From Glandiceps talaboti (lineage: Eukaryota > Hemichordata > Enteropneusta > Spengelidae), in assembly GCF_964340395.1 (NCBI RefSeq), contig NC_135569.1:14319519-14383518 (forward strand): a stretch of 64,000 bases of DNA. The letters are read 5' to 3'. The translations under genes and the position numbers were made by a program. The notes beneath the pieces were generated by a model. It saw only the letters and a program-made list of their open reading frames with translations, was not told the origin of the DNA and searched no databases. Of the stretch, positions 17,825 to 34,720 are shown piece after piece; the first letter of the stretch is position 1, and each line of letters opens with the position of its first letter.

Positions 17825-18070
17825 CATCTTTACTTGATGCCAACAGGAAATTAAATCTCATTGAACTTTAACCCCGGCTGCTGATATTCGTCAGCCTATT
17901 TCAATTACTGTGTCACTCTGAGACATGGTACCAGTGTGTTGTTCTTTATCTCATTACCACATGTACACACTTTCCCACACTGACATTAAAGTTGTCATGT
18001 TGATGAAAAAAAGGGGTATTAACCAATATTAATCTCAATAGACCAAGTTCGTGTTTAGCAACTTAATACT
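17825..18070. repeat. flank block R3, copy 1
   Basis: About 250 bases beginning 'ccaacaggaaattaaatctc', present at 26940-27180 within segmental copy B and again at about 28243-28500 beyond its end. It is thus a three-copy block. Confidence 0.75.
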
Positions 18071-18828
18071 CATTGCTTATCGAAATTAAATATATGTGAA
18101 CGGTTTGTTATTGTACGTACAGAAGGGATAATAAACTAGGTAAATACCAGAAATCCTTGTATAACTTACATAACATCTGCTTAGCTGTATCGGGTTACTG
18201 TAGGTCAATAATGTTTACCTAAGGCCTGTTTCAAGGCTAAACTAAAAGTACCACTTGGTTATTATGGATTATAAGGAACAGAAATGTACGTCTTCTTCCC
18301 TTTAAATTACGTCAAACCTCACACAAGATCTCTGTTATGACACTGTTATGAATAAGTTGTTTGTCTTATTAGGATACACCACCATTGTTGTACACAAAAT
18401 AAGCAGGGTTGTGGAGGTCCTTGGCAGACATTCCTTGCATATTAGCAAACGTCTTTGCATTCGAGACAACGGCGTCCAATGCGTTATGTAGTTACAAAAA
18501 TTGGAAATTCATGAACATTAAGGATCAAAATATATACGTGTAAGTTACGTGTAATAACCAAAGTTGGTGTGAGAGTAACTGGAATGAACGTAATTGGCGA
18601 AATAATACAAGCTTTGTAGCTTGTTTTTCCTACATCATTAGTTAGTTCACTGACCTGCTGAATATTGCCCGCGGATTCGGATGAATGGAACGAGATCTTT
18701 TCCTGGGAAAAAACACTGTCTTTTCGAAAAAAGTTCTTGTCGCGAAAAAAACAATGTTATGTTTAACAAATAGACAGTGGAGGGAAAACGTATATGGTTA
18801 AGATTGCCACATAATTACCTGATAGGTC

Positions 18829-19047
18829 TTCGTGATTAAATCCGGGAATGAAAGTATCCAAGTAGGACAGATTGTCAACGAAGCTGCGCACGACTGTCCC
18901 ACTGCGATTGGTAGGAACTTGATGACGTCGTCCTCTCAAACGTTTTGATTTTGAGCCACCACTTGTACGTTTAAATAGGACATACTCAAAGTGGTTGCGT
19001 AACGATAGTGTCTCTGGTTGTGATAATAGAGAATTGGAACAAAACAC
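18829..19047 (-). other. candidate 5' exon of Wnt11-like A (weak)
   Basis: A minus-strand open frame ends at a donor-like site (CAG|GTAATT, GT at 18828-18827). Copy B keeps the donor (CAG|GTAACTA, exon edge 27928) but not the reading frame. A conserved donor with an unconserved frame would suit an untranslated leader exon. No transcript evidence is available, and it could be chance. Confidence 0.25.
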
Positions 19048-19399
19048 GCGTGTGTATTCCTTGACTGAACTTGCTTTAAGTCCCCTTTAAGAGTAAATAT
19101 TCAACTGACAGTCACCACTTTTGCAGTGTAATATCTCTATTGATATTTCAACCACATACCATATTATGTGTACATCAAAGACATTTCAACGCATCAAAGT
19201 GCAAGGTCACGAGATTGTCACATAAATTAAAACATCGACTCACTAACTACTACTAAAATATTAATAAAACTTACAATTGGCGACAACAACATCAAAAAGT
19301 GTTCTTTGCAATACCTAGTGTAACACACACAAGACAGTTTAAAATACTTTACAAAAGGACTTAGTGGTAAATTTAAAACCAATTAAATCCAATTTCATT

Positions 19400-19930
19400 G
19401 CTCTGATCCTCATTCCATAATTTGATCATGTATGGGATTGCACTTTTAGCATACCTTTGGAACTGACAACCTATGTGAAGTACGCAAATCTCGCCCATTT
19501 TCCTTTCTTCTTTGATTTGGAAGCCAGTTGTGAAAGTCTTTAGATATATTTAAGGATTTAGCAGATTCCAAACATATGATACCGCGCCTTTGTTTAAGCT
19601 CTAGGAAAATTGCATGACTGTAGAGCTTGTTGGTATGAAATGTAGTCGTTGGCTAAGATTATTCTGCATGCTCTTTTCTGTACACGTTCAAGTAAATTGT
19701 GCTGTTGTAAAGTCCAGTGTTGTAAAGTAAGTTCTAAAAGTCGTCTAATGTAGCCAATATAAATTGTAATAAGGTGTTTGGTTTTTAAACCAAACCCCCT
19801 CAGGGTACTTAACATGAATAATCGACCACTTGCTCTTTTACTAATGTCTCTGATATAAATGTCCCATTTTAGATTGTTTGCTATTTTTAAACCGAGTATT
19901 TTGAGTACATAAGTTGACTGAAGTTAATGT
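19400..19930 (-). pseudogene. LINE reverse-transcriptase C-terminal fragment
   Basis: The minus strand reads 'VLKILGLKIANNLKW', 'LERVQKRACRIIL' and 'SYQQAL', then in another frame 'RYAKSAIPYMIKLWN'. These are typical of the region after the RT catalytic core in jockey/CR1-like non-LTR elements. It is frameshifted and truncated, so dead. It lies in the spacer between the two Wnt duplicates. Confidence 0.8.
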
Positions 19931-20538
19931 CCAGCTAGTTGCAGTGGGGTTAGAAGCGGAAGGTTCTTGGCTTTAGCAGAATACTCAAATATGTTATTAA
20001 GTAGTCGAACAAGGTAGTGTGTGGTGGAGTGACCCTTGCGACTTCCAAATTGATTGTCGTCAAATGTTTGTTTATGTTACATCCCTTGTATATATACCTT
20101 CTCTCCGTAGATACTTTTTGCAACCAGAAATGCCAACTCATTGTTTTCACTATGCAAGCTATTTGGTCTGTCTTTTAATAAGAGAAATCAACTTTCATGT
20201 TTTCTTTTTGTCTATTTTTGTATTCGAAATTGTATTACTCAGAGAGAAGACACTGTGTAAATTCTATGTTGTTTGTCATTGTGTTCCAAACGTTACTGTG
20301 TTATTTGTCCTCTTTATTGTCAAACGATGGCGGTGCCCTATTCTCATCACAAAAAATTATATAATTCACTATTGCTTTATGCAGTTTTGCCTAGTATTTG
20401 GATTCTATTTGTCCCTCATCACATCGTTACTGTAAATACTCTCAGAGTCTCTTTATCATAAATGTTTTTATGGTTCCATTTCTACCTGAATGAATGGTAT
20501 AATATTATAGTAATGGCGAGATTTGTCTGACCCACACC

Positions 20539-20610
20539 GGCTCGTTGGTCTAGGGGCATGATTCTCGCTTTGGGTGCGAGAGGTCCCGGGTTTAATTCCC
20601 GGTCGAGCTC
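20539..20610 (+). tRNA. tRNA-Pro-like gene (anticodon TGG), possibly inactive
   Basis: 72 nt with a clean anticodon arm CTCGC-TTTGGGT-GCGAG (anticodon UGG) and a perfect T stem CCGGG/CCCGG. Weak points: acceptor pairs 1-72 (G-U) and 7-66 (T-T), and the T-loop reads TTTAATT, so the near-invariant C56 is T. That change lies in the Pol III B box. It may be a decayed tRNA gene or a tRNA-derived repeat. Confidence 0.65.
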
Positions 20611-20710
20611 GTATTTTATTAACCTTTTCTGTTCTGCTACTACAAACCAATACTGAAATCATACTGATCACATGATCACAGATCGGTCGTTTTACGGAAG
20701 TTTCCTTACA

Positions 20711-20890
20711 ATTGCTCCAATTGGGGTGTATCATCACCTCATAGTACCATTTCTTAAAAGCTTTGTTCCTTGATATTCAGTAGAAGTGTAAATCAGGGAT
20801 GTTTTTATCATATTGAAAGCAGCAGTGATATATGATTAAGCAAGTAACCTCTACCATGTATACCCACAAGGTACATAAAACAGGAAGTAG
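20711..20890 (+). repeat. dispersed repeat D2, copy 1
   Basis: About 180 bases ('tgtatcatcacctca', 'gaagtgtaaatcagggatgt', 'tgtatacccacaaggta') that reappear inverted at 50345-50535. It starts about 100 bases after the tRNA-Pro-like gene. No coding potential is seen. Confidence 0.7.
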
Positions 20891-21765
20891 AGCACCACCA
20901 TGGCAAATTCTGGAAAGGCCTAGTATTGAAACAAACCAGTCAGCGTATGATTACAATATACTATAATATTAAAGCGTCACCTAATGAAGCAACATTGAAC
21001 TTGCCAACCAAGACGAATAAGGTACAACTATCTTTTAAAATCCAATCGGATATCTTATCAAAAATAGGTAATGTATGTTGTAGACATTTACACATAACAA
21101 ATATAGAATGACGACATCTAGCGATTAATTAGGAAAAGAGAAAGAGTTCAGAAGATAGGCCAGTATCGCTAGAAGTAACTACAAATCCAAGGTGGAAGAA
21201 AAGTTTATATCTGTAATGCAAAACATGTCTGGAACGGTCTTAAAATAATAGTAGGGAAGAAACAAACTAAACAGCTTCTCCCTTTCGGTTCAGATCCATC
21301 TCTACTATGCCATATGATCTAACCTCTTTTTATGCCTGTTTGGATACAAGAGATTTCAGTATAGAGTGTATTTCATTATGTCAGAGTTCTACAAATCAGT
21401 ATACGTGAAATAGATGTGAAATCTAATTTTCACAAGTAAATTATAGCAAAGCTGCTAGACTGGTGCTGTCATCTCTTCCCTTGTTCATGGAAGACATCCA
21501 CAATTCTACCAATGTCCCAAAAGTCCCCACCCTCAGCATTTACAGAGCTCTACTCTGTATTCAAGATGTGAGAAAAAATTAGCACTATTAAGGTGACAGG
21601 TAAAATAATTGTTAGACGAAAAAATTCCTCAAAAATATTGATTAATTTACTAATGGATAATATTGTCGATATAGACGAATAAGCGTCAGCTGAATTTGAA
21701 TGTGTATTCTTTTACTAATATATTCTTTTGGGAAATACGATTTTTCCCATCATAAACACTTTTTT

Positions 21766-25871
<4,106 letters not shown>

Positions 25872-25932
25872 GGTGATCGTTCAATTTAACTTGGTTCTCT
25901 GTACACTGATAGATTTCTTCAAATGAAATCCG

Positions 25933-25940
25933 TGACGTCA
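25933..25940. promoter_or_regulatory. CRE-like palindrome TGACGTCA upstream of Wnt11-like B
   Basis: Same site and spacing as in copy A (16779-16786). The immediate flanks ('atccg' and 'taca') are conserved too. Confidence 0.35.
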
Positions 25941-26427
25941 TACAGTCTCGAAACTGAAATGGAAGATAGACAAGATTCCTATTGTGGTTATTGTGTCGTA
26001 CAGAAGTGTAAATACGTTGAAATGAGGAACTTTACATGCATATTAATGTATTCAAGCGAAGAAGTCTAATTCATTTACATACACATGCCTTTCATGGCTC
26101 GAAAAATTACACAGTTACGACGGACATTAAACAAATTGTTGTTTCTATGCAGAATTATTAAGATTTACCAAAGATTTTAACTTTACAGAATGCATGCAGA
26201 TATTCCAGCTTCAATGTGGTGGTTGGATATGGGCACAGGACTAATGACTACCAGAATGCGTACGTTTCGAAACGATGATCAGAATATTGAAAACTACTGA
26301 AAATCAATCCCTGATTATTTTAACTACTAGTAACTATGTCTCTTGAAGCATTTCTCTCACAAACCTTTCTCTTGTTTTTGATTGTTTTATTTGTTGGAGC
26401 ATCATGTTGACAAACAAGTGAATGGTG

Positions 26428-26472
26428 CATACATACATACATACATACATACATACATACATACATACATAC
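26428..26472. repeat. (ATAC)n microsatellite
   Basis: Counterpart of the array at 17283. Confidence 0.93.
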
Positions 26473-28242
26473 TTCATGATTACTTACGCACGGATATCAA
26501 GTCAATTTACACTTTGCATCAACGACTAGGAGAATCGTCATTTAGAAAACCAGCTAATGGGCTTATTTCAATTAAAGATTGTTTGCATTTAAATGTCAAC
26601 AATGTATTGGTTATTGGCAGAAGTTACCAAGTGCTAGTGCAAGGGATATATTGAATCGAAAACGTTGGTAGGGAAGGGAGTATTTTAAACGGGGAGAGTC
26701 CTTACTCTGATTCAGTTTCAATGGACGAAGTGACGAAGTTAGAGAGCTCATGGTTTATTGAAAAAGTATACGTAATCTGTGTGTTGAGTGGCTTGAAGTG
26801 ACTGGGATGCATGGGGAACCATCATATTAAAATGGTATTGCTAGCATGCATATGTATAACCCAGGGAAACGGACAATATAGGGGAGCCCGAGAGTTTTTC
26901 AAAGAATGTATTAAAATTGTCTTTGGTGTCTGTACTAGGCGCCAACAGGAAATTAAATCTCGTTGAACTTTAACCTCGGCTGCTGTTATTCATCAGGCTA
27001 TTTCAATTACTGTTTCACTTTGAGACGTGCTACCAGTGTGTTGTCCATTCTCTCATTACCACATGTACATACTTTCCCACACTGACATTAAAGTTGTCAT
27101 GTTGATGAAAGGGGTATTAGCCAATATTAATCACAATAGACCAAGTTCGTGTTTAGCAACTCAATAATCATGTTTTATCGAAATGAAATATATGTGAACG
27201 GTTTGTTATTGTACGTACAGATGGGATAATAAACTAGGTAAATACCAGAAATCCTTGTATAACTTACATAACATCTGCTTAGTTGTATGGGGTTACTGTA
27301 GGTCAATAATGTTTACCCAAGACCTGTTTCAGGCTAAATAAAAACTGTACCTCTTGGTTATTATGGATTATAAGGAACAGAAATGTACGTCTTCCCTTTA
27401 ACTCACGTCAAACCTCAAACAAGATCTCTGTTATGACACTGTTATGAGTGAGATGTTTGTCTTAAGGATACACCACCATTTCTGTATCCAAAATAAGCAG
27501 GGTTGCGGAGGTCCTTGGCAGACATTCCTTGCATATTATCAAACGTCTACCCTCTCCTAAGGATGTTTTGCATTCGAGACAATGGCGTCCAATGCGTTAT
27601 GTAGTTACAAAAATTGCAAAATTCATGAATACTAAGAATCAAAATATATACGTGTGAGTTGCGTGTAGTAAACGCAGTTGGTCAGGGAGTAACTGGAATG
27701 AACGTAATTGGCGAAATAATACAAACTTTATGGCTTGTTTTTCCGACATCATTAGTTAGTTCACTGACCTGATGAATAGTGCACGATATTCGTATGGAAA
27801 GACACCGAGATTTTGGGAAAGGAAAGTACGTCTCGTCTTAGAAGGTTCTTGTCTCAGAAAAAAATGTTATATTAAACCAAAGACAGTGAATGGGAAATGT
27901 GTATGGTTAAAATCGCCACTTAGTTACCTGAAAGAAAGTATCCAAGAAAGATCGATAGTCCAAATCTCAAAGAAGCTGAGCACGACTGTCCCACTGCGAT
28001 GGCTTGGAACTTGATGACGTCAGCCCCTCAAATGTGTTGTTTGTCAGCCATATTGTACGTTTAAATTGGACACAGGCCAACCTAAGCGATGACGTGTATA
28101 ACAAACTGTGTCCTAGGTTGTGATATTAGGGAATTGGAACAGCACGCGCATGCGTATTCTTTGCCTCAGCTTCGTTTGGGAGCAAATATTCAACTGACAG
28201 TGACCACCGTTCATGTGTGACGGACGTGACAGAATGTACAAC

Positions 28243-28500
28243 AGTGAACATCTTTACATTACGCCAACAGGAAATTAAATCTCGTGAACTTTAACCTCGG
28301 CTGCTGTTATTCGTCAGCCTATTTCAATTACTGTTTCACTTCGAGACGTGCTACCAGTGTGTTGTCCATTCTCTCATTATCACATGTGCACACTTCACCA
28401 CGTCACACTGACAATCATTAAAGTTGTCCTGTCGATGATAAAAGGGTATTAGCATATTTAGATCATCATAGACCAAGACCGTGTTTGCCAGTCAATACTA
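28243..28500. repeat. flank block R3, copy 3
   Basis: Third copy of the block seen at 17825-18070 and 26940-27180. It starts 35 bases after the end of segmental copy B, so it looks like the stub of a further duplication unit. Confidence 0.75.
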
Positions 28501-29090
28501 ATTTATTTTTTTTGAAAATTGTTATTGTCCTGTAAACTTAACTTGGATGAAGTGCAGGAATTGAAGTTTAACGAACAGAGTGAACACAAACTATCACGTG
28601 ACTACGTGCAAATACAAATAATCTAGCACAACTTGTATTGTCAAAACTGGCTATTGAGTATCGCATATAGCTCGTAACTTTTTAGAAGTAATGCCTCATG
28701 CTCCACGAATTCATCAGGTAATATTAATTCGTTTTAGAATAAATTATGTGCTATTCGACAGACAGCATGTTGATATCGCATCCCCCCCCCCCCCACAAAC
28801 ACACATATACATGTATATATATATATATTACTTTCCCTACTTAGACTTTTTTGCAAGTACAAATACCAACTCCCTTTTTTCTCAAGGCAAGCCATTAGGC
28901 ATGTTTTTTAATAATAGAAAAAAAACAATTCTCGTTTAGAGGAAAGCACAAAAGAATGTTTGTGAACACAACTGTTGAGCGCCCACAACGGTTGATATTT
29001 CCGTATACTATCTTAGTTTGAAAAATCTACTTTTTTCGAGTTGTGCTAATTTTAGAACTTTTACGTAAAGTATAGTTGGAATACTCTTTA
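28500..29090. other. no supported gene
   Basis: Spacer with a C run and short (TA)n near 28783-28829. Nothing else is recognised. Confidence 0.4.
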
Positions 29091-29094
29091 TGTC

Positions 29095-29639
29095 TCATCA
29101 TCTCCACTCACATATAGGGAATGCCCTTATTCTCACACATAAATATGTGCTACCCCGACAGTGCGAAGGGTAAACAATGCATGTCAGTAGTAATCCATCA
29201 CAAATTGACAGGCAGTTACAATTTGTTAGTTGCTTTAGACAATTGCTAAGTAAACCGAACTCCACCTCTCCAGCACAGTCTGAAACTAAACTCATGTGGG
29301 GACGCGATAACGGCATCACGTTTATATGAACACAGTCATCTCCACTCACATATAGGGAATGCCCTTATTCTCACACATAAATATGTGCTACCCCGACAGT
29401 GCGAAGGGTAAACAATGCATGTCAGTAGTAATCCATCACAAATTGACAGGCAGTTACAATTTGTTAGTTCCTTTAGACAATTGCTAAGTAAACCGAACTC
29501 CACCTCTCCGGCACAGTCTGAAACTAAACTCATGTGGGGACGCGATAACGGCATCACGTTTATATAAACGCAGTCGGAGGTCGCATAGCTTTCTATGTGT
29601 TTGAATAATGACTTTCCTTTTTCGTGAGTGGAGATGATG
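29095..29639. repeat. 239-bp tandem duplication bounded by a 16-bp inverted repeat
   Basis: Positions 29102-29340 and 29341-29579 are near-identical direct copies; only a few bases differ. The pair is bracketed by 'catcatctccactcac' at 29095-29110 and its exact complement 'gtgagtggagatgatg' at 29624-29639. The minus-strand frames across it (83 and 118 codons) repeat each other and resemble no protein that I know. Confidence 0.85.
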
Positions 29640-30520
29640 GCAGTAATCGTACCGCATCGTATACGAGCTATACTATATTCAACCACATTCAAGTTTAAAT
29701 TCTCTTTTAGTAAAGTGACAGCTTTAATTTATTTTTCATATATATACCAAGGAAGGAAGAAAATAGTACACTTATAATTAGGATAACTGGTACATCAATA
29801 AGTAGTGATTAAGTTTAATAAATCAATATGTATGATATTATTAATAAGAACTATATATGTGAATGGTATTAGTGTTTATCAAAATGAGCATAGCAATTTA
29901 GAGTTTGCTTCAGCTGCAACTGGACCGATTTTCATTTTTTAAACTGTTTTGTCTAAGATATGACTTTCTCATAACATTGTATACCTTGAATCATGTTACA
30001 TTATCATATTATTATACCTGCATGTAAATTACATGCAAATGAGGACGCCTTCGTTCTCTCCAAAATGAAATCGCGTGATGGCGGTGTATATTTTTTTATG
30101 ATTTTTATGGAAATTTGCCTTTTCAGATAAAAGCCATATAAAGAATAACAGACCCCATACCACGTGAGTTCCAGTGTTGTCAAATCTTGTGTGTAGTCGT
30201 TCGGCTCATGAAAGTACAGTGCAGATAACACTGCATGCAAGCACTAGTTTGGAATTAATGAATATGTATCACTCAGTATGTGTTACATCTAAAACAGTTG
30301 GGGAAATAAAACTATTTTGATGCCGGTGATTTTTTTAAATCTTAGGTTATTGATTGATAATCATACATTTTCATACAAACATTAGATCCTTAGGTTGAAA
30401 GGCTAAAGGTTAATGAGTTGGCTTGAAGAATAGAAAGGTACACACCAGGAAGACACCCGGAATCTACATCCTGACACGTTAACTCATCAGCTGTTTAGAG
30501 CATTTTGGCTAATATTCAGG
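29640..30520. other. no supported gene; dispersed repeat trace
   Basis: The part near 30016-30070 ('catgcaaatgaggacgc') is related in inverse orientation to about 52800-52860 ('gcgtcctcatttgcat'). No gene is seen. Confidence 0.4.
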
Positions 30521-30523
30521 GAC

Positions 30524-31225
30524 ATGGGTTCGATTTCTACACGTGTCACTATTCTAAATTCCTATATTTTATGGTATAACCCACCCTTTAGCAAGAGTGT
30601 CTCCACTAATATTGGTAAAACATTTCTTGCCCTGGTAGACAAGTGCTTTCCACAAGGGAACAACCTCAGGAAAATCTTCAATCGTAATACAATTAAAATT
30701 AGTTACAGTTGTGTAACTAATACTAAACGTCTCATCGACAACCACAATAAAACACAACTGTCTACCCAGAACGGCTGTAAAAACGAGAATACTAAGTTAT
30801 GTAACTGTCGCGTGAAGGACACATGTCCCCTGGACGGGAAATGTTTACAAAAGAGCGTGGTATACCAGGCAACAGTTCAGCGTAAAGACACCAATATCCG
30901 CGAAACGTATGTCGGACTTACTGAAAACGAGTTCAAGACACGGTACAGGAACCACACAGCTTCATTCCGCAACAATTTGTTAAGAAACTCAACAGCACTA
31001 AGTAAGTATGTATGGTTTCTTAAGGATAAAGAAATTGATTACGACATCACATGGAAAATTATCGCACGCGCGCGACCGTACAACAGCTCCAGTCAGAGAT
31101 GTAATCTCTGCATAACTGAAAAGTATATTATAATTTGTCAACCTCATCGTTGCACTCTAAATAAACGGAATGAACTTGTGTCGTCGTGTAGGCATAGACA
31201 TAAATCATTATTGCAGAACAATTAA
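30524..31225 (+). pseudogene. Penelope-like retroelement fragment: intact GIY-YIG endonuclease domain, RT missing
   Basis: A 233-codon frame ending in TAA. From residue about 14 ('ILWYNPPFSKSVSTNIGK') it reads like the C-terminal region of GIY-YIG-bearing Penelope-like elements, which cut target DNA to prime insertion. It has a Cys cluster 'CNCRVKDTCPLDGKC' (93-107), the first GIY-YIG strand 'VVYQATV' (112-118), 'ETYVGLTENEF' (second strand, YVG at 129-131), R140, 'CNLCITEKY' (E199), 'LNKRNEL' and 'CRHRHK'. The reverse transcriptase that should precede it is absent; upstream sequence is unrelated, so the copy is 5'-truncated. The domain itself is uninterrupted. A hammerhead motif follows 100 bases downstream. 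Confidence 0.85.
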
Positions 31226-31310
31226 CTATGCAAATACGCTATGTTACTAGGTAGATATTTCCTGTTAGGAACATTAGAATTATAGAATTTAACGGTATGG
31301 TAACGCAGAT

Positions 31311-31392
31311 ACTATATTCCATTCTACCCCTGATGAGTGAGGACTACGCACCTCACGAAACAGTTCTGTAGGGTCTATAGCATATAATTTGG
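31311..31392 (+). ncRNA. hammerhead ribozyme of the Penelope-like element
   Basis: All core parts are present in order: CUGAUGA at 31330-31336; stem II GUGAGG/CCUCAC (31337-31342 with 31351-31356, 6 perfect bp, 8-nt loop); GAAA at 31357-31360; and a minimal stem III, A-CAG/CUG-U with a two-base loop (31360-31369). The predicted cleavage site is after A31370. Stem I pairs UACCC-side ACCC (31326-31329) with GGGU (31371-31374), then has an internal loop and a second AU helix. Very short stem III is known for Penelope-like element hammerheads. Activity is inferred. Confidence 0.85.
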
Positions 31393-31408
31393 TTCAAATT
31401 TTCAAAAC

Positions 31409-31516
<108 letters not shown>

Positions 31517-31519
31517 CAT

Positions 31520-33530
31520 GTTATATAATGTATACATATATTCAGGAAAAGCAACGTACGTTTCTGTCATGTCACTACGTCCTAGTAACCGTGTTAAATT
31601 GGAAAATTTAATCAGACGATACTGCTTAAGGCATGCACTTTGGCAATATACATTTCCAGGAAACCTAACAAGTCACGATTTTTCAAACAAGTATTTTGAC
31701 TACTTGTGTTAATTTCTGCTACCAGTTTGCTGCAAGCAATGTTGTCGTTACATGATGGTCTTTTAATATTGTCAATGGACTTCAGAAATTTCATGCATAT
31801 ACAAATTACGTTAGGGGCGATCTATGGAGGTATAGTCGAAAAGAGCACACTGAATTGAACTCCCTCATGGCGATTACATCATTTGATTGGGTTTGAGGTG
31901 ACAAAATATTAAACTTAAAAGGTTGATTGCAACATGGAACTAGACCTTATTTACAACTTTAATGTACAGTTTAAGCCGATATATCAGCTCTAACTCTAAA
32001 ATACGTGTATACTCACACGAGCTCGGGAATAAAACCTATAGTTTGTGGGATTTGAAAACCAAGTAAGACAGGCAAATGCGAGACTCTGGCAGCAAATTTA
32101 TCCAATCATGCTGATATTGAAGAGAGTGTTGGTTCCGGGATATCTGCATTTATTTTGATAACTTATTGACTTTTTCCATTTTTGTTTTGAGAAATTACAA
32201 ACACTTGCCACGGAAAATTGTCAAAAGATTACTTCTCAAATTGGTTGCGAAGGAATGTCAAGAGGCAGATGAATAATTTCATTCCTAAAGCACAAAAGGA
32301 ATACATGTTATGTTTAATAGGTAACGCCCGATCTTCGGATTATGATATTATGTTTCCTCTTCAATTATTCAGGAGCAAAATACTAAGGCCAAAAAGAATT
32401 TTTTTCTGGTCAGCGTGCACATCACTTGAATACCCTGACGTCGGTCTTTGTTGTGTGTGTTTGTCCAGCCCATGCAGACTGCAGATCCGTGGAGAAACAC
32501 ATAAATAACCCTCCCTCCTTCAGTGAAGACAACTGCAGAGCCAGTTATGAACAAGCAAATGACATCTGCCTCACATACACAATTACTCTAAAGTACTAAA
32601 TATAAAGAACAGTAACTGCCATAAATAGTAGACTGATTGACAGGTGTGTTGAGAATTTAAAAGAAAATCGCGTCGTTGCACCATTGACAAACTGTCCTGT
32701 CCAGAAACAATTTTTGGGTCAAGATATCTCACAAGGACAACATTTGTCTTCGTGTCATACTTCTGTCTACACGTAATGCTGACACTGAATCTGATAAGTT
32801 AATTTGTAACATCACATCATGACAGTGATAACATCATAGCTTTATAATTAGATTCCAAAAACCCTATATGCAGTACGTTATACAAGGTGACTGGCTGTCT
32901 TCAGATGTTATGAAATATTCACTATCAATATGCTTTTGATAACATATTGAAAAAGAAGACAACCCAGAGGGTGTTTTATATCTTATGAACCAATATTCCC
33001 TGATAAGATGTAAAAATTCTATTCGCTTTAATACATATAGAATATGCGCATTAGCCTTAAGAGATTTGACTTGTCTTTATTATTTGCGAATATTATCACC
33101 GCTAGTCAATGTCTATTAACCCCTTATCGCATAAAATGAATATGAATTTGCATCAATAACGACTGGGCATATACAAATCATTTCTCTTAGTACCACATAC
33201 GTTGACAACCTTCATATAATTCTCATAATAGATAGACGCGTTTACTTCAGCATCAGCAAGGGATATTGCCATAATTTGCTATACGTTTATGTCCAGAAGG
33301 TTCACTTGATCAATTGACTCAGTCTGCATATATACTACTACTCTTTTTGGATATTTTTTGTATGTTTTAAGGTGTCCGGGTAGTTTTTTTTCCAAGATGT
33401 CTGTAAAAGTGCTCTAATGTTTCGTTAGACCATAGATATCAGCAATGTCTGTGGCTTATAAATACAATTACTTGAACATTAACGCTAAATGTTGTATGTA
33501 AGAGTATGTACGACTAATCTGGGACATTTT
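31520..33530. other. no supported gene
   Basis: No recognisable coding, RNA or repeat signal apart from short open frames (60-96 codons) without motifs. Confidence 0.4.
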
Positions 33531-33532
33531 GT

Positions 33533-33876
33533 TAGGGGCGAGAGCGATAGTTCAATGTAGGATGAAAAACTAAATTCTTTTACTAAGGCCTCACCCCCGC
33601 CCTCCCCATCTAAGTAAATTGCTTTAAACCGCGCAATCAATTTCAAATCAGTATGTGGTATTACATGTAGTGTTATGAATACAAAGCTAGTATGTATTAA
33701 GTAAAAAGTAGTTCTTTTGATGACACTTTACTTTATTTTAGTGCCATGCATTTAATATAGCAAAAATTCTTCTTTGACATTTTATAAAAGAAATATTTGG
33801 GTGTACGAACCACCCATTAAAAGTAAAATAAAAGAATTTAGTTTTTGGCTTTATCCTACATTGAACTATTGATCAC
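33533..33876. mobile_element. MITE-like element, family M2, copy 1
   Basis: About 340 bases with ~45-bp terminal inverted repeats. The left end is 'taggggcgagagcgatag…ttcaatgtaggat…actaaattctttta'; the right end is its complement, ending 'atcctacattgaactattgatc'. Non-coding. Related copies are at 36875-37299 and 50531-50927. Confidence 0.8.
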
Positions 33877-34001
33877 ATACATTGTCCAACACTGTGTTCA
33901 CTTTCATTATTCATGATCATTATGGATGTGCACTGGAGATTTTATGAAATTGACCAAATATAAGGTGTACTAACAAATGACACATTACTCTGGGATAAAT
34001 T

Positions 34002-34007
<6 letters not shown>

Positions 34008-34095
<88 letters not shown>
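34008..34095. repeat. (TA)n microsatellite
   Basis: About 44 TA units. Confidence 0.97.
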
Positions 34096-34097
<2 letters not shown>

Positions 34098-34286
34098 TAT
34101 TATTAAAGAAAGAAAAGAACGCAAACACGCTCATAAACATCCCATAGATAAAAACTATACATAAAAATAGCATTTTAAAACAAGTAAGACTTTAAAAAGA
34201 CAACCTGACAAATACACACATGAACAAATAAAAGCATTTAAAAATACAACAAATCTCTATACAGTTTATGAATCCCCGAATAGAGG

Positions 34287-34290
<4 letters not shown>

Positions 34291-34373
<83 letters not shown>
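34291..34373. repeat. (TA)n microsatellite
   Basis: About 41 TA units, 200 bases after the previous array. Confidence 0.97.
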
Positions 34374-34375
<2 letters not shown>

Positions 34376-34720
34376 ATTCAATGTTTTAAGTGTGTGTGCA
34401 ATTAAATATTTCGTAAATTCCAGATTAATTCTTCCTAATCGATATCTTTAAGAGTCTTAGTTGTGACGTTGTTCTTGGCATGAAATTTTCTTTGAAATGA
34501 GGGACATCTACGCAATTTATCTAATGGTCTTTGAAACGTTATGTTGACTAGGTTAGTGTAAAGGAGGAAATTAAATCGTGATTAGAATTGCAGGTAAATG
34601 TGTATCAAATATTATTACTGTAAATAATCGATACCATGCCATTTTGATATGTAACCCTAGGTCATTCTAAAACTCTCGTTGCATATTTGATATGATGATC
34701 GTGGATGACAACTTAAAAGA
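34376..34720. repeat. diverged direct duplicate, copy 1
   Basis: Related to about 36365-36790: 'tttgaaacgttat.ttgac', 'gaaat.agggaca' and 'tgtgatagatt.cagg.aaatgtg' are shared in order. Non-coding. The copies are ~2 kb apart. Confidence 0.6.

Noticed and set aside
29098-29692. 83- and 118-codon minus-strand frames that repeat each other
   Set aside because: They are the same 239-bp tandem unit read twice, with no known domain; conservation reflects recency, not coding constraint.
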